Below are positions 47,572-59,013 of a stretch of DNA of 64,000 bases, piece after piece. Each line of letters begins with the position of its first letter. Positions within the stretch are counted from its first letter, which is position 1. The DNA comes from Leucaena leucocephala (Eukaryota; Streptophyta; Magnoliopsida; Fabales; Fabaceae), in the NCBI GenBank assembly GCA_037074615.1, contig CM073566.1, forward strand, positions 11,240,001 through 11,304,000, written 5' to 3'. The translations under genes and the position numbers were made by a program. The notes beneath the pieces are model-generated. The model saw only the letters and a program-made list of their open reading frames with translations. It ran no database searches and was not told the DNA's origin.

Positions 47572-47827
47572 CTGTAATGGGATATTTATTGGGATGAGAT
47601 TCGGGGAAATCTCAGTAGCAACAATCATAACAATATATGTAATGCAGAGTGACAGTGCTTGCTTGTGATTGTGTACAGATAAGTATGCTGCGTGCTTCCA
47701 TGCTTAATAACATATGATCATAGCATTATAGCAGAGCTTCAGACATAACATATAAGACAACAATCCAACCAAACAATAGCACAACAAATCACAAAGCCAT
47801 TACATAAAAGCTAGGATTAGTTACTAC
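47572..47827 (-). other. Putative LTR leader intron (M) with hairpin at 47595-47614
   Basis: GAG|GTAGTA to ATTACAG, 256 nt, as in B, G and H. The stem has one extra base in one arm. Confidence 0.35.
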
Positions 47828-47980
47828 CTCAAAGGCTCAGCAGAGCTCTACTATCTCTATTATGCTTCCAGCTCCGCCAGAACTTCCTTTCTTTCTTTCT
47901 TCCTCTCACTTTCTCTCTCTAGCACCTCCTCCTCTCTCTAAAATGGCTCTTGGACGTGGCATATGAAGGCAAAGGGGGGG

Positions 47981-47988
47981 TATTTATA
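47981..47988 (-). promoter_or_regulatory. LTR TATA box (M)
   Basis: TATAAATACCCCCCC on the minus strand. Confidence 0.65.
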
Positions 47989-50636
47989 ACCTCCTCCAAT
48001 GGCAATCTCGTAATTACCATGAACTTTGATCCTGCGGTCCTGGTTTTTCCTGGATTTTCCTATTTTCTTTAATTCCTCATTTACTGCATCATGCATGACA
48101 TCATTGGGACACCTCACCAGGATACCTCAGCGCCACATTTATCACATGTCTGAAATCCTGGACACCTCAGCAGCTGACTCAGCATGCTGACTCACCGGTC
48201 CAGTCTCTTGCCTCGTAGTACGTGTCCTCAACTTTTTCTTCTGCCTTTATGTTGGCGCCATGTGTCATCTTACTGGCACCTGTCACGCCGTCCAATGCTA
48301 TCCAGATAAATCCAGAACTTTATCTGATCACCTCCTCGGTTATCGTGTCGACCGAGTAACTTTACTTTATTGAAACAACATTAAAATAATATTTTAATGC
48401 CACTTTTTCCCACACATAACTGGGCCTACGTTTTTGGGCTCTGGGAATGTTGTCTTGGATCCTGATCAAGCTCAAGTACTCTGATGGCTCGATTCCCAAG
48501 AAACAGCCCTCGGCAAATTACCAAAATGCCCTTGGGTGCCCTTTCTTGCACTATTTTAACCCTAAGGGTAAAATCGTCATTTTACACCCTTCTGTACTCT
48601 GTCAGGGCATATACTGACTCTAAGTAGCTTTATCTGTATATACCTTGGCTTCTGGGCCTGTCCAGAATGACCAAAATTCCCTTCATTCATCTGTTACCCT
48701 TTTGTACAACACAGGGGCATTTTCGTAATTTCGCACTTTTCTGGGGTTCTGCCGGACACTGACCCACCTATCAGTCCAAGGGTCTTACTGGGCCTCTGTT
48801 GGCGCCATTATTGGGCCTTTCTGGGTCCAATATCCTTATGGCACGCGTTACGAGGAATCTTCCCCCGTTAACAATTATTGAACATTTTATCTATTATTCA
48901 CCGTTTATACACATATCCGGACACCGGCTCCTTCTGTCCGATACACTGGCCTGCGGTGTTCAGGCATCCCTGTGAGTCATATCAGTCATCTGACTGAGGT
49001 CATCCGAACTCATTCAGTCCCTTTTCAAATACCGATAAATCTCCCTATCGGATCACCCGAGGCCTCACACTCCCGTCTGGATTTTTTAATTTGCGAATAA
49101 CTTTTTCTACAGGGGTCCTATCGGTATTCTGTCAGTTTCCCGACATCCGTCCTATAAGGACGTATCATCCTGTATTTTCTCACCTAGATCTGAATTCTAG
49201 GATATCCGGTATGAATTTTTATAACTTTTGGACGATCAGTCCATTTCTGGCTATCTGGACTCTTCAAAAATTCCTGTATTAAGCCAGATTACCGAGCGTC
49301 ACTTGCTCTCTCTACCGGTGAAATCTGGGACTGAAATGCTTTCGGACAGTCCAAACCACTTCCGGCCTGACTTTCTTTAATTACAATTTAGCCCCAGGGA
49401 ACTTTTCTTCTTTTCATTTAAGTCCCTTTTTACTTGGCTAAAATTACACTTAAGGACCCCACATTTTTGTCTACTTTCCTTTTTGGCCTTGAAACTTTCC
49501 ATAACTGCACTTAAGTCCTTTCATTTCCTTTACTAGGTCCAGGGGCATTATTGTCTTTTCATATTTTACCAGAGTATTCTCTGGCCCTGGTCAACTATCC
49601 AGATACCCCTTCTTGACTGTCTAACCTTAGCCAAATGACCAAAATACCCTGTACTCATTCTTCAGTTATTCTATAACATAAGGGCATTTTCGTCATTTTG
49701 CACATTTTTCCCCGGACACCGGCCCCTCTTACCACTGAACTGATATTATGGGCCTGGGCCTTTCCTGGTGTCACTACGGGCCTTAGAAAACACTGTATGG
49801 CCTCTAGCCATTGTCCGATCATTTCTATTCGGACTGCCTTTCCTTTACCGATTATAACTGTAAATTCCCATCTTCAGGAATTTTTACAGAAAAATCGGGA
49901 CCTCAAATCAAAATTCTGTGACTCCTCATTCAATCCGGAATCCTTTCCTCTATCTCCCGGTATTTTCAGATATTTTATCCGAACCGGGCTGTTTTGGCCT
50001 GAAAAAGCACTCACGCGCACACTTTTCCAAAATGACCATTTTACCCCTGGTCATATTTCTAATTCTTTCATACACCTAGAGACCTCATATGCACATTTCA
50101 CAATTCAGTGAAATGATCAGCATAATTTTCTCTATTTTCTGGCAAAATATGGTACTCATCGGCTACCAGCCCGATCTTTCCCATAATTACGATTATGCCC
50201 TTTAATTCTCTTTCTGGCATCTCTAGGCCTAAAATTGGGGTGTTACAGCAAGCATCAAAATCATAAAATTCTAATACATGAATAGTGATTCATACAGTGG
50301 TAGCCAAGAACACAAAATTCTATTTACATGCATACTTGGATTTCTAAGGTAATACCACTTGATTCTAGCTTGTTTAAGCTTGTCTAAACTATCCATAATA
50401 TAAAACTCATATTCCTATCATATATAAACAGTATTTCCAGTAGCAACATCAAGGGAAAAATGCCACCCAAAAGCTCTTAAAACCAAGAGCAAACTTCCTA
50501 GAATAAAGTCCAAGATTAAAGGAACTAGTTACCTTTCTTGTTGCTCCAAGGTGTATGCTTCTTTCTTGCTCCAAAGTAAATTTTGGTAGAGGTTCCCTAA
50601 GGTTTCCAAGCTGCCGAACAGGTCTGAATAAGGGGG

Positions 50637-50644
50637 TATTTATA
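50637..50644 (-). promoter_or_regulatory. LTR TATA box (L)
   Basis: TATAAATACCCCC on the minus strand. Confidence 0.65.
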
Positions 50645-51711
50645 GAAAAAGTTGGGTGGAAATGGAAGGCTAAGATTGCTTTGGTTACTATTTGATCTAA
50701 TGGTCCATAATCCATATTCCAAGAAGCTTGCCCTAGAAGCCTTATTAATTACATCATACATGACATCATAAAGGGCTATGTTTGGCACAAATAATGGGAA
50801 TATACTGATAGAAAAAATTCTATTCCAGTCTAGTCTGGTACTGATTCGGTCAGTTTCACAAAAACCAGACTGTTTTATGTTCCCAATTTTTATAATATTC
50901 CAAAATATGTATTCTGTAATGAAAACCAGTGTTTAAGTTTTTCCTACCAGTGACATTGTTAGATTGAGTATTTATCTGCTAACTATCCCTTGAGAAATAA
51001 CAAAAATACCCTTGGTGCACTTTCTTGCACTATATTAACCCTAAGGGCATAATTGTCATTTCATACCTCTTTATATCTTATCAGGGCATATATTTTCCTT
51101 GGCATTTTGGCCTATCCAAAATGACCAAAATGCCCTCCATTAATCTCTTATTCATTATTACAACACATGGGCATTTTTATAATTTTATATTTTTTGGGGT
51201 TCCTCTAGACACTAGCCCACATAACTACTTAGTTATCTTGGTAGGCCTTTGGGATGCCATCTTGGGCCTTTATATGGGTCCACTACCTTTATGGCACAAA
51301 TCCTAAGAAACCTCTCCCGTAAGTATTTATCAGATATTTTATTCTATTGTAAATTCTATTAAAAATTCTACAGGACTTCTTTTCTGACTCTATCAGTTTT
51401 ATAAATTCTCATATTAATTATAAAAATTTATTGTAAAATTTCATCTGATTCTAAGGTCCAAAAAATACTATAATAATTTTTCCTAACTTCAAAAATTTAT
51501 ATCAATTTTTTGGGACCTCAAATCAAAATTATGTGTTGCGTCAAACTGATCAGAATAATTTTCTCTATTTATTGGGAAAATTTAGGACTAAATTGATTTT
51601 GGAAATTTTTGAATCTTTTCTGGCTCAACTTTCCATATTTATAATCCCTTTCAAACCTCTTTCCTCTATCAGTCTTATACAGATAGGGAAAAAATTGGAT
51701 AGGAGATTTCA

Positions 51712-51788
51712 ACCCCCTTAAAATAAATTTGGTCCTTGAAATTTACTTGGTACCATAATCAAACTACCTTGGATATATCTCCTCTTAA
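51712..51788 (-). mobile_element. L interior remnant with polypurine tract
   Basis: Minus strand TTTATTTTAAGGGGGT directly before L's LTR. N truncates it after 77 bp. Confidence 0.75.
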
Positions 51789-53394
51789 TGTAATATCCCA
51801 ATTTTCAGGCCCAGAGACTTAGAAAGTAGCCTGAAATATATAGGCTACCAGACCCCTTTGAGTAGAAGTCTTAGAAACATACAGAGGATTTTCAGGGACT
51901 AAATTGCAAATAAGTGAAAGTACAGGGACTTATATGTAAATAATGAAAGTCCCTAGGGGCATAAAGGTCATTTTGGAACAGAAAGTGACTAAAGTAAAAA
52001 GTCTAAAAGTTTCATGGTATGAAATGAAAGTAGACACAAGTTGTGGGCCATTAAGTATAATTAAAAAAAGTTGAGAGCCTAAAGTGTAATTTTCAAAAGT
52101 TCAAGGGCAAAATGGTAATTATGGAAAGTTGAGTAGGAAAAGGTCCAAAAATGTCCAGAAATAGTTTAGTATCAAATTTTTCCAGTAAATAGAAAAAAAT
52201 ATTTTGATCAGTTTGATGCGACGCAAAATTTTGATTTGAGATCATAAAAAATTGATATAATTTCAAAAGTTTGGTAATTATTGCAGTATCTTTTGGACCT
52301 CATAATCAGATAAAATTTAATAGTAAATTCTTATAATTAATATGAGAATTTATGAAACTGACAAAAGTAAAAAAGGAGTTCTCTAGAATTAATTATGGAA
52401 TTTACGGTGAAAAAGGACACTGATAAAGGGTTTAAAGGAAATATATGTAATTTTTATCAGGACTTATGGATCTTAGAAAATTATGAGACTTTGCAGGGAA
52501 TTCATTTTATATTAGAATGAATTTCTAAAAATGTTAGAAATATTAAAAGAGGTGTTTAGCATTTATTCCAAGATCAGGCTAATTTTAAGGATATCAGTAT
52601 AAGGGAAGTATATTGGGATTTGTGCCAAATAGCTATTAGACCTAAAAGAGGCTCAAGATTTCATCCTAGGGCATCCCAATAAGTCCCAAAAGTTGTCTTG
52701 GAGCCCAAGTCCAATAATGAATAATTTATGAATTTTTAAAACAGAAAAGAAAAAGGATAAAGGTGAATTAGGGTTTTGCACATGGTGGGTCCCATAAGCT
52801 TTAAACATGGCACCAAGAATAGGAAAGGAAGATTATCCCATGTGCTAAAATGTAATAAAATAATATAAGAATTAACCTAATGATGATTAAGGTTAATTAA
52901 TCCAAAAACTAACTAATCAAGTTTAAGATTAGGCCATTGTAATAATTAGGACAAGTGAGGACATTATGGACCCAAGGTGCCAAAGTTTTGGCTATAAATA
53001 CCCCCCTTGTCTTCACAATTTTGTGCACCTAGAGTACCCTAGGGGAAACCATGCCAAAATGAAGAAAGAACTCAAAATAAGATCAAGGAGAAGCCATCCA
53101 AGCAAGTACCTAAGGTAAGCAATCCTTCTTAGTTTATTTATGTGTTTTGGAAGGGTAAAACCTAGGTTTTAGTGGTTGAAAATTCCATTAAACCTAGAGT
53201 ATACTTGCCGTCCAAATCTTAAGTTAAAGGATGAAGAAGGAGATAAAGGTAGAACTATGTGATTAAGGCTTAGATAAGTTAGTTTAGGTGATTGGTTATT
53301 GAATCAAGTTGATATTCTTGACTTTGCCATGAAAAAGACCTTTTGGTCTGCACTATTTATGATAGAAGAAGAATGAATTTTAATGATTGATGAG
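51789..53394 (+). mobile_element. N: mosaic Ty3/gypsy LTR, 3' end missing
   Basis: Starts TGTAATATCCC. 51789 to about 52130 is K-like; the next 250 bp are A-like; from about 52380 it matches the complement of D's LTR (11360 down). Promoter 52993-53000; donor-like AAG|GTAAGC at 53115. The end is lost before 53495. Confidence 0.7.
52993..53000 (+). promoter_or_regulatory. LTR TATA box (N)
   Basis: TATAAATACCCCCC. Confidence 0.65.
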
Positions 53395-53494
53395 GCTCTC
53401 GGATTGTCACAGTCTGCGCCATCAAAATAAAGTTAATTGCACCCAATAATATAGTATAAGGCACAACCCTATCGTTCTTCTCAAGGAGCCTTTC
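53395..53494. other. Unassigned 100-bp island
   Basis: Sequence around CACAGTCTGCGCCATC and AACCCTATCGTTCTTCTC has no match elsewhere in the window. It is the left flank of G (last five bases CTTTC). Boundaries are approximate. Confidence 0.3.
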
Positions 53495-54986
53495 TGTAAT
53501 ATCCCTAATTTTCTGTACTGATTTGTATGTACAGATTGAATGAAATATATGAATTATTTTTCAGGAAAAAGATGTGGTTATTTATGTAAAGAAAGGGATT
53601 AAATTGAAAAAAAAAGAAAATGAAAGGACTTAATTATAATTATGGAAAGTTTAAGGCTAGGAAGGAAAGGTAGACAAAAATGTGGGGTCTTAAAGTGTAA
53701 TTTTAGCCAAATAAAGGGACTTAAGTGCAAAGAAGAAAAAATTCCCTGGGGCTAAAGTGTAATTAAAGAAAATTAGGCCAGAAGTGGTTTGGACTGCCCG
53801 AAAGCATTTCAGTCCCAGATTTCACCAGAAGAAAGGGCAGGTGATGCTGGGTAATCCAGCTTAATACAGGAATTTTTCAAGACTCCAGATAGCCAGAATT
53901 GATCTGATAGTCTAAAAGTTATAAAAATTCCTACCGGATATCCTAGATTTCAGATATAAGTGAGAAATTACAGGATGATGTGTCCTGATAGGGCGGAGGT
54001 CAGAAAACTGACAGAATATCGATAGGAGGTCTGTAGGAAAAGTTATTCACAAATTAGCAAATACAGACGGGAGTGTGAGGCCTCCGGGGATCCGATTAGG
54101 GAATTTATCGGTATTTAAAAAGGGACTGAATGAGTTTGGATGACCTCAGTCAGATGACCATTATAACCCATAGGGATGCCTAAACACAGTAGGCCAGTGT
54201 ATCTGGTAAAAGGACCCGGTGTCCGGGGAGGTGTGTTAATGGTGTATAATAGTTAAAATATTCGATGAACTGTGCCAGGGAAAGATTCCTCGTAATGCAT
54301 GCCATGAAGGTAATGGACCCAGAGAGGCCTAATAATGGCACCATCAAAGGCCCAATAAGACTCTTGGACTGATAGGTGGGCCAGTGTCCAGTAGAATCCC
54401 AGAAAAGTATGAAATTACGAAAATGCCCCTCTGTTGTACTAAAGGGGTAATAGGTGTATGAAGGGCATTTTGGTCATTCTGGATAGGTTCAGAAGCCAAT
54501 ACATATACAGGTAAGGTTAACCATGGTCAGTGTATGCCCTGACAAAGTACAAAAAGGTGTAAAATGACAGTTTTGCCCTTAGGGTTAAGATAGTGCACGA
54601 AAGGGCGTCCAGGGGTATTTTGGTCATTTCGCAGGGGATCTGTAATTAAGTTTAGACCCAGTATAAAAATATTAATGATATAAAGGATCCAGATACTAAA
54701 TTTAAGGTCAGAAGACATAATTTGGATTTTCAGAAAAATTAGATTCAGAAAACGGTCCAGTTTTCGAGGAGACGGACCGGGCCGGTACCGGATTGGACTG
54801 AAAATCTTCCAGAAGGCTTCTTGCTCTTCAAATTGTTCCATGTGATAAATGTGAGGGATGAGGTGTCCCCTTAGGTGTCCCTTGATGATGCAGTAAAGGG
54901 GAATAAAGAAAAATAGGAAATTCCGGAAAAACCAGGACCATAAGTTCAGATGGCTTCAAAATTATGAAAATGGCATCCATCAAAAC

Positions 54987-54994
54987 TATAAATA
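54987..54994 (+). promoter_or_regulatory. LTR TATA box (G)
   Basis: TATAAATACCCCCC. Confidence 0.65.
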
Positions 54995-55145
54995 CCCCCC
55001 ATGCTCTTAATTCATCATGTACTAGAGTGATTTTAGAGAGGGAAATAAGTTCTTGAGAGAGAAGGAGCAAGGGAGAAAGAAGAAAGGAAGTTCTGGCGGA
55101 GTTGAAAGCAGTACAGAGATTCTAGAGTTCTGCTAAGCTTTTGAG

Positions 55146-55397
55146 GTAGTAACTAATCCTAGCTTTTATGTAATGTCTTGGTGATTGGTTATGCTATTGT
55201 TTGGTTGGATTGTTGTCTTATATGTTATGCTTGAAGCTCTATTACAATACTATGATCATATGTTATTGAATATGGAAGCACGCAGCATACTTATCTGTAC
55301 ATAATCACAAGCAAGCACTGTCACTCTGCATTACATATATTGTTATGATTATTACTACTGAGATTCCCTCGAATCTCATCCCAAATAACCCATTACA
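55146..55397 (+). other. Putative LTR leader intron (G) with hairpin at 55359-55378
   Basis: GAG|GTAGTA to ATTACAG, 252 nt. Hairpin has a perfect 8-bp stem TGAGATTC / GAATCTCA around CCTC. Confidence 0.35.
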
Positions 55398-56329
55398 GGG
55401 GAAGCTATGTCGAAGTAAATTTTGGAAATCTTGAAGGACGCCGTTAGGCTGCCAAAATTCCAGCAAAATGGTAAAGAAAGGAACTGATACGTACTGTGTA
55501 CGTATGTACTGTCTAAGGAGGCTAGAAGTAAGTGGACCTAGCCGGTTCATCCATTCTTTCCTGGGTACTTACGTAGAATGGTAGTTCTCACGGGAATTAC
55601 CGAATCGGTACAAGATCGGTTACTTTCTAAAGATGAAGGGTAGCAGTTATGCTGCCGGATTTCAGGCAGGAAGGATGTATTAGAACTATGAGAATTTTGT
55701 ACATGTTATGATGTATGAAAATTTATTAATTATTAATGAGTATTGTTTGGCATGCTTGACTGATATATGATGGATGTATGCATATGTATGCAAATTTGAA
55801 ATGCTGAAATTTACCACTATGAACAGTAACTCGTGGTGACCTAATGATGTTTGACCCATAATTAAAAATAGTAAATGGATGAATAAATGTATGAAATTTT
55901 TATGGTAAATAGTATACATACTAACCTTAAATTAGATATATATAATGCCTTATTTGGATGTCTACACATGGAGATATAAATTATCAAAGTTGGGTCTAAA
56001 ATGCTGGATTCAGGGGAAAAACGCTGGATGAACAGTAAAGTTGTAACATTGACCCACGATGACCTGGTTAGATATTGGTCAATGAGTGATTTTTACCTTA
56101 AATATAATTGAGTTATATTAATGTATCAATTGGAACCACTTCATTTCAATTTTTCTATAATTAGTTATGATTTTCCGAAGTCAGGTCACTCATCTGGAAT
56201 TTACACAGTGAACAGTACTCGAGAAGAGAAAAATTTCAGATTGAGAAATTGGACTTCAATGACCTTGAAAGTGGTTATAAATGCTACCAAATGATCCCTA
56301 AAATTTACAAAAGTAAGGACGTTTCATTT

Positions 56330-56341
56330 TAGTATCAGAGC
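56330..56341 (+). other. G primer-binding site, one mismatch
   Basis: TAGTATCAGAGC; the second base differs from the initiator tRNA-Met complement. Confidence 0.85.
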
Positions 56342-56439
56342 AAAGGATTCTGGCTTAGGAAATGCTCTGAGTAGATGATTTATAGACAGATATATCATGA
56401 TAAAGCTGTCATAATTGACACTAAGTTAGTGTTTGCAGG

Positions 56440-57138
56440 ATGACTAGGTATAGATCCGGATCCGAAACCACGGTGAACCAATGGGATCCTAGACCAGAGG
56501 TCTCTAGTTCGGATAGTTCGGAAGAGGAGATAATGAACAATGATTTTGATCCTTGGATGTCTCCAGTAGTTAGTGACTCTGAAGTGGACAGTTCTTCAGT
56601 AGGATCAAATCTTATGGTGGATAATCAGGAGGAGATGGTGATGGAAGGTCCTATTCCTTCCATTCCAATAAATGCGGTACCTCCAAATATAACAGACGTT
56701 ACAGAATCCAGTCCAGTACTTGGTCAGTTTGATGCACCAGGTCCCAGTAGGCCCAGAGTGACACTAGTAGAGATACCTTTGGGAAATCTGATCGTAAGAA
56801 TGGTGCCAGGGAAGAACCTGAGTAGAGAACAATTTGAGAGCTTGGTAGTATTAGCCTGATAGCTATATGAGCTGAGGCAGACCCTGATCAGAAATGTAGA
56901 TCAAGGTTATATAGTTTATTAGAATTTTATCACAAGGGTAAAAGCGATATATCAAGCCTGGGATCCAAATGTATTAACCCTGAGGCTTTGGCTAGAGATT
57001 ATGGATGATGTATTGCCAACTACTCCTACCTGGAGAATAGAGTTGGATCGATATTTTGACGAAGAACCATACTGTACTGTATCCGACTGGATCTACTTGG
57101 TAGGAGAGTTTATTAGAATAAAGTTTAAGAAAGATTAG
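56440..57138 (+). pseudogene. G extra ORF upstream of gag (232 codons, two stops)
   Basis: ATG at 56440 (MTRYRSGSETT) to TAG at 57136 in one frame, interrupted by TGA at 56857 and TAG at 56920. It keeps the same domains as B's copy: acidic Ser-rich start (SSDSSEEE), LGNLIVRMVPGKNLSREQFE, RQTLIRN, AIYQAWDP, DYWIYLVGE-like end (SDWIYLVGEFIRIKFKK). The 134-bp gap to gag also matches B. Conservation of length and sequence between two copies supports a once-real protein of unknown role. Confidence 0.8.
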
Positions 57139-57272
57139 GGTAATGTTTTCAATGTATAAAAGGCTAGTATAGTAGTCCATGTATGACTGTAATATATACC
57201 TTGTATACTATGTTTGGAATGAAATGAGAATTGTTATTCATCGTAATCTCTTCTGCCTTATAGCATAACAAA

Positions 57273-59013
57273 ATGGTTCAAACCAGAAGAACTATTCCAG
57301 CAGAGGAACCGCGCGAGGCTGGAAATATTAATCAAATAATTTTAGAGAGATGAGAACAACAACAAAGGATGATTGAGGAAATGCGGGCAGCTCAGGCACG
57401 TAATGAGCAGAAAAGAGATGCTGCCATAGCTGCAGTAGTAGCTAAGGCAGTAAGCAACCTGAGGCCACTCGAGCCTTCAGGATCATCTAGTAGAGAACCA
57501 CAGCCGGTACAGCCCCAGAGACGGGTTGACCCACGAGAGGATGCAGCTAGCATCCAGCAATGGATGATCAGATTCTGTAAGTACAATCCTCCAGTATTTG
57601 AAGGAACGTTTGAGGTACAGAGAGCTGAGGATTGGATTAGCAGATTAGAAAAGATCTTTAAGTTTCTTGACTGCCCAACGGAAACCAAAGCTCAGATGGC
57701 TATCTATCAGCTAGAGAAAGATGCTGATAGGTGGTGGAAGAATACTGAGTTACTTCTACAAGCAAGAGACATCCCGATCACCTGGGAAGTGTTTCTTGAG
57801 CAGTTCTATGAAAAATATTTTCCTCAATCAGTGAAAGATGAAAGAGAGGCGGAATTCCTTGTACTGAGACATGGAGAGAAGGAGTCTTTTGATGAATATC
57901 TTGCTAAGTTCATCCGGCTGTCTCAATATTCCACTTATTTGTGCCAAGTGGATGATGAACGTTGGATGACAGAAAGGATGATTCGAGGGCTGAACTCTAT
58001 GCTAAAGGAGAAGTTAACTCCTCAACAATACAGCCAGTTTAATAAATCCGTGGAGGCATGCCGTATTGTTGAAAATAGCATGAATCACAGAATACTATTT
58101 AGATCGGGAACCAGGGATCAAACAGCTCCTGATAAAGTCAGTCGAAATCAAGAATCTGCCAGTGGTAGTGGCTACAGGAAGAGAAAGCGACCATGGCAAA
58201 ACATGAGGCCGAGTAGAGGAAATTTCTGTGGAAGGTCCAACAACGGAGATATGAAGGCCCAAACCTGTGGCAAGTGTGGAAAGAATCATGGTGATAGACC
58301 ATGTTTAATGGGCCAGAATGTTTGTTACACCTGCGGAAAGCCCGGACATTTTTCCCGAGAATGCCCTCAAGCTATAACAAATACAAGGCCAAGGACACCA
58401 GGAAGAGTGTTTGCACTCACCAAGGAGGATGCTCAGCGATCACCTGAGATGATTCAAGGTACAATCTATCTCAATGATCATGCTGTGACTGCTCTATTTG
58501 ATTCGGGTGCAAGTCATTCCTTTATTTCCTATGAGTGTGCTAAATACCTAGGCCTTCGGATTAGCAAGTTACGTTATGATATACATGTAAAAACTCCCAC
58601 TAATGCTAGGGTAGTTACATCTGATGCCTGTTTGAATAGTATAGTGCATTATGAGCACTGCTATACCACCCTAGACTTAATATGTATGCCTTTTCGATAG
58701 ATCGATGTCATACTTAGTTTGAATTGGTTAGCCTCCAATAATGTAGTGCTGGACTGCAGGAACAAGACCCTAGTTCTTGGCCCAAAGGTCGCTGATCTGA
58801 GTCCGGAAGTAAGATTGCATTTCATAACGGAGGCTCAGGCAGATAAATGTCTATGAAAAGGATGTCAGGGTTATATGGTATTCTTTTCTATTCAAATAGA
58901 GGTAGAAGAAGGAATTAAAAAGATCCCAGTAGTCAATGAATTTCCTGAAGTCTTTCCGAAGGAGATTCAGGGATTGCCTTCAAAACGTAAAGTGGAGTTT
59001 GCAATTGACATTG
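57273..59013 (+). pseudogene. G gag and protease, cut by H
   Basis: ATG at 57273 (MVQTRRTIPAEEPREAGN), stop TGA at 57351, then the long ORF 57369-58700: Ala-rich helix, capsid with YQLEKDADRWWK and FYEKYFPQSVKDEREAEF, CCHC knuckle CYTCGKPGHFSREC, protease FDSGASHSF. A TAG at 58698 and TGA at 58854 follow in the same frame. The linker reads to EFAIDI at 59010, where H's LTR begins. Only three stops and no shift, the best-kept gag in the window. Confidence 0.93.

Larger units (their letters stand above)
46650..50247 (-). mobile_element. M: solo Ty3/gypsy LTR (3.6 kb), mosaic
   Basis: Minus strand TGTAACACCC to GGATGTTTCA, flanked by GCAAG (46645-46649 and 50248-50252). The first 0.74 kb (50247 to about 49510) matches K's U3 (about 1579-2550). 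The remainder matches B-type LTRs. No interior is present. ORFs are chance. Confidence 0.9.
45155..51711 (-). mobile_element. L: A-like Ty3/gypsy LTR, interrupted by M
   Basis: On the minus strand it starts TGAAATCTCC at 51711 next to a polypurine tract and ends GGATATGACA at 45155. Without M and its duplication it is about 2.95 kb. Promoter 50637-50644, donor-like AAG|GTAACT at 50532, hairpin 45983-46003, acceptor-like AG at 45954. It is the 3' LTR of an otherwise lost element. Confidence 0.82.
53495..56326 (+). mobile_element. G 5' LTR (2832 bp, B family)
   Basis: TGTAATATCCC to GGACGTTTCA. Promoter 54987-54994, candidate leader intron 55146-55397, hairpin 55359-55378, cross-family block about 55437-55656. 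Followed by a primer site and the interior. Confidence 0.92.

Noticed and set aside
49698..50111. 137-aa ORF on the plus strand
   Set aside because: Antisense to LTR M, no initiation context or family resemblance; chance reading frame.
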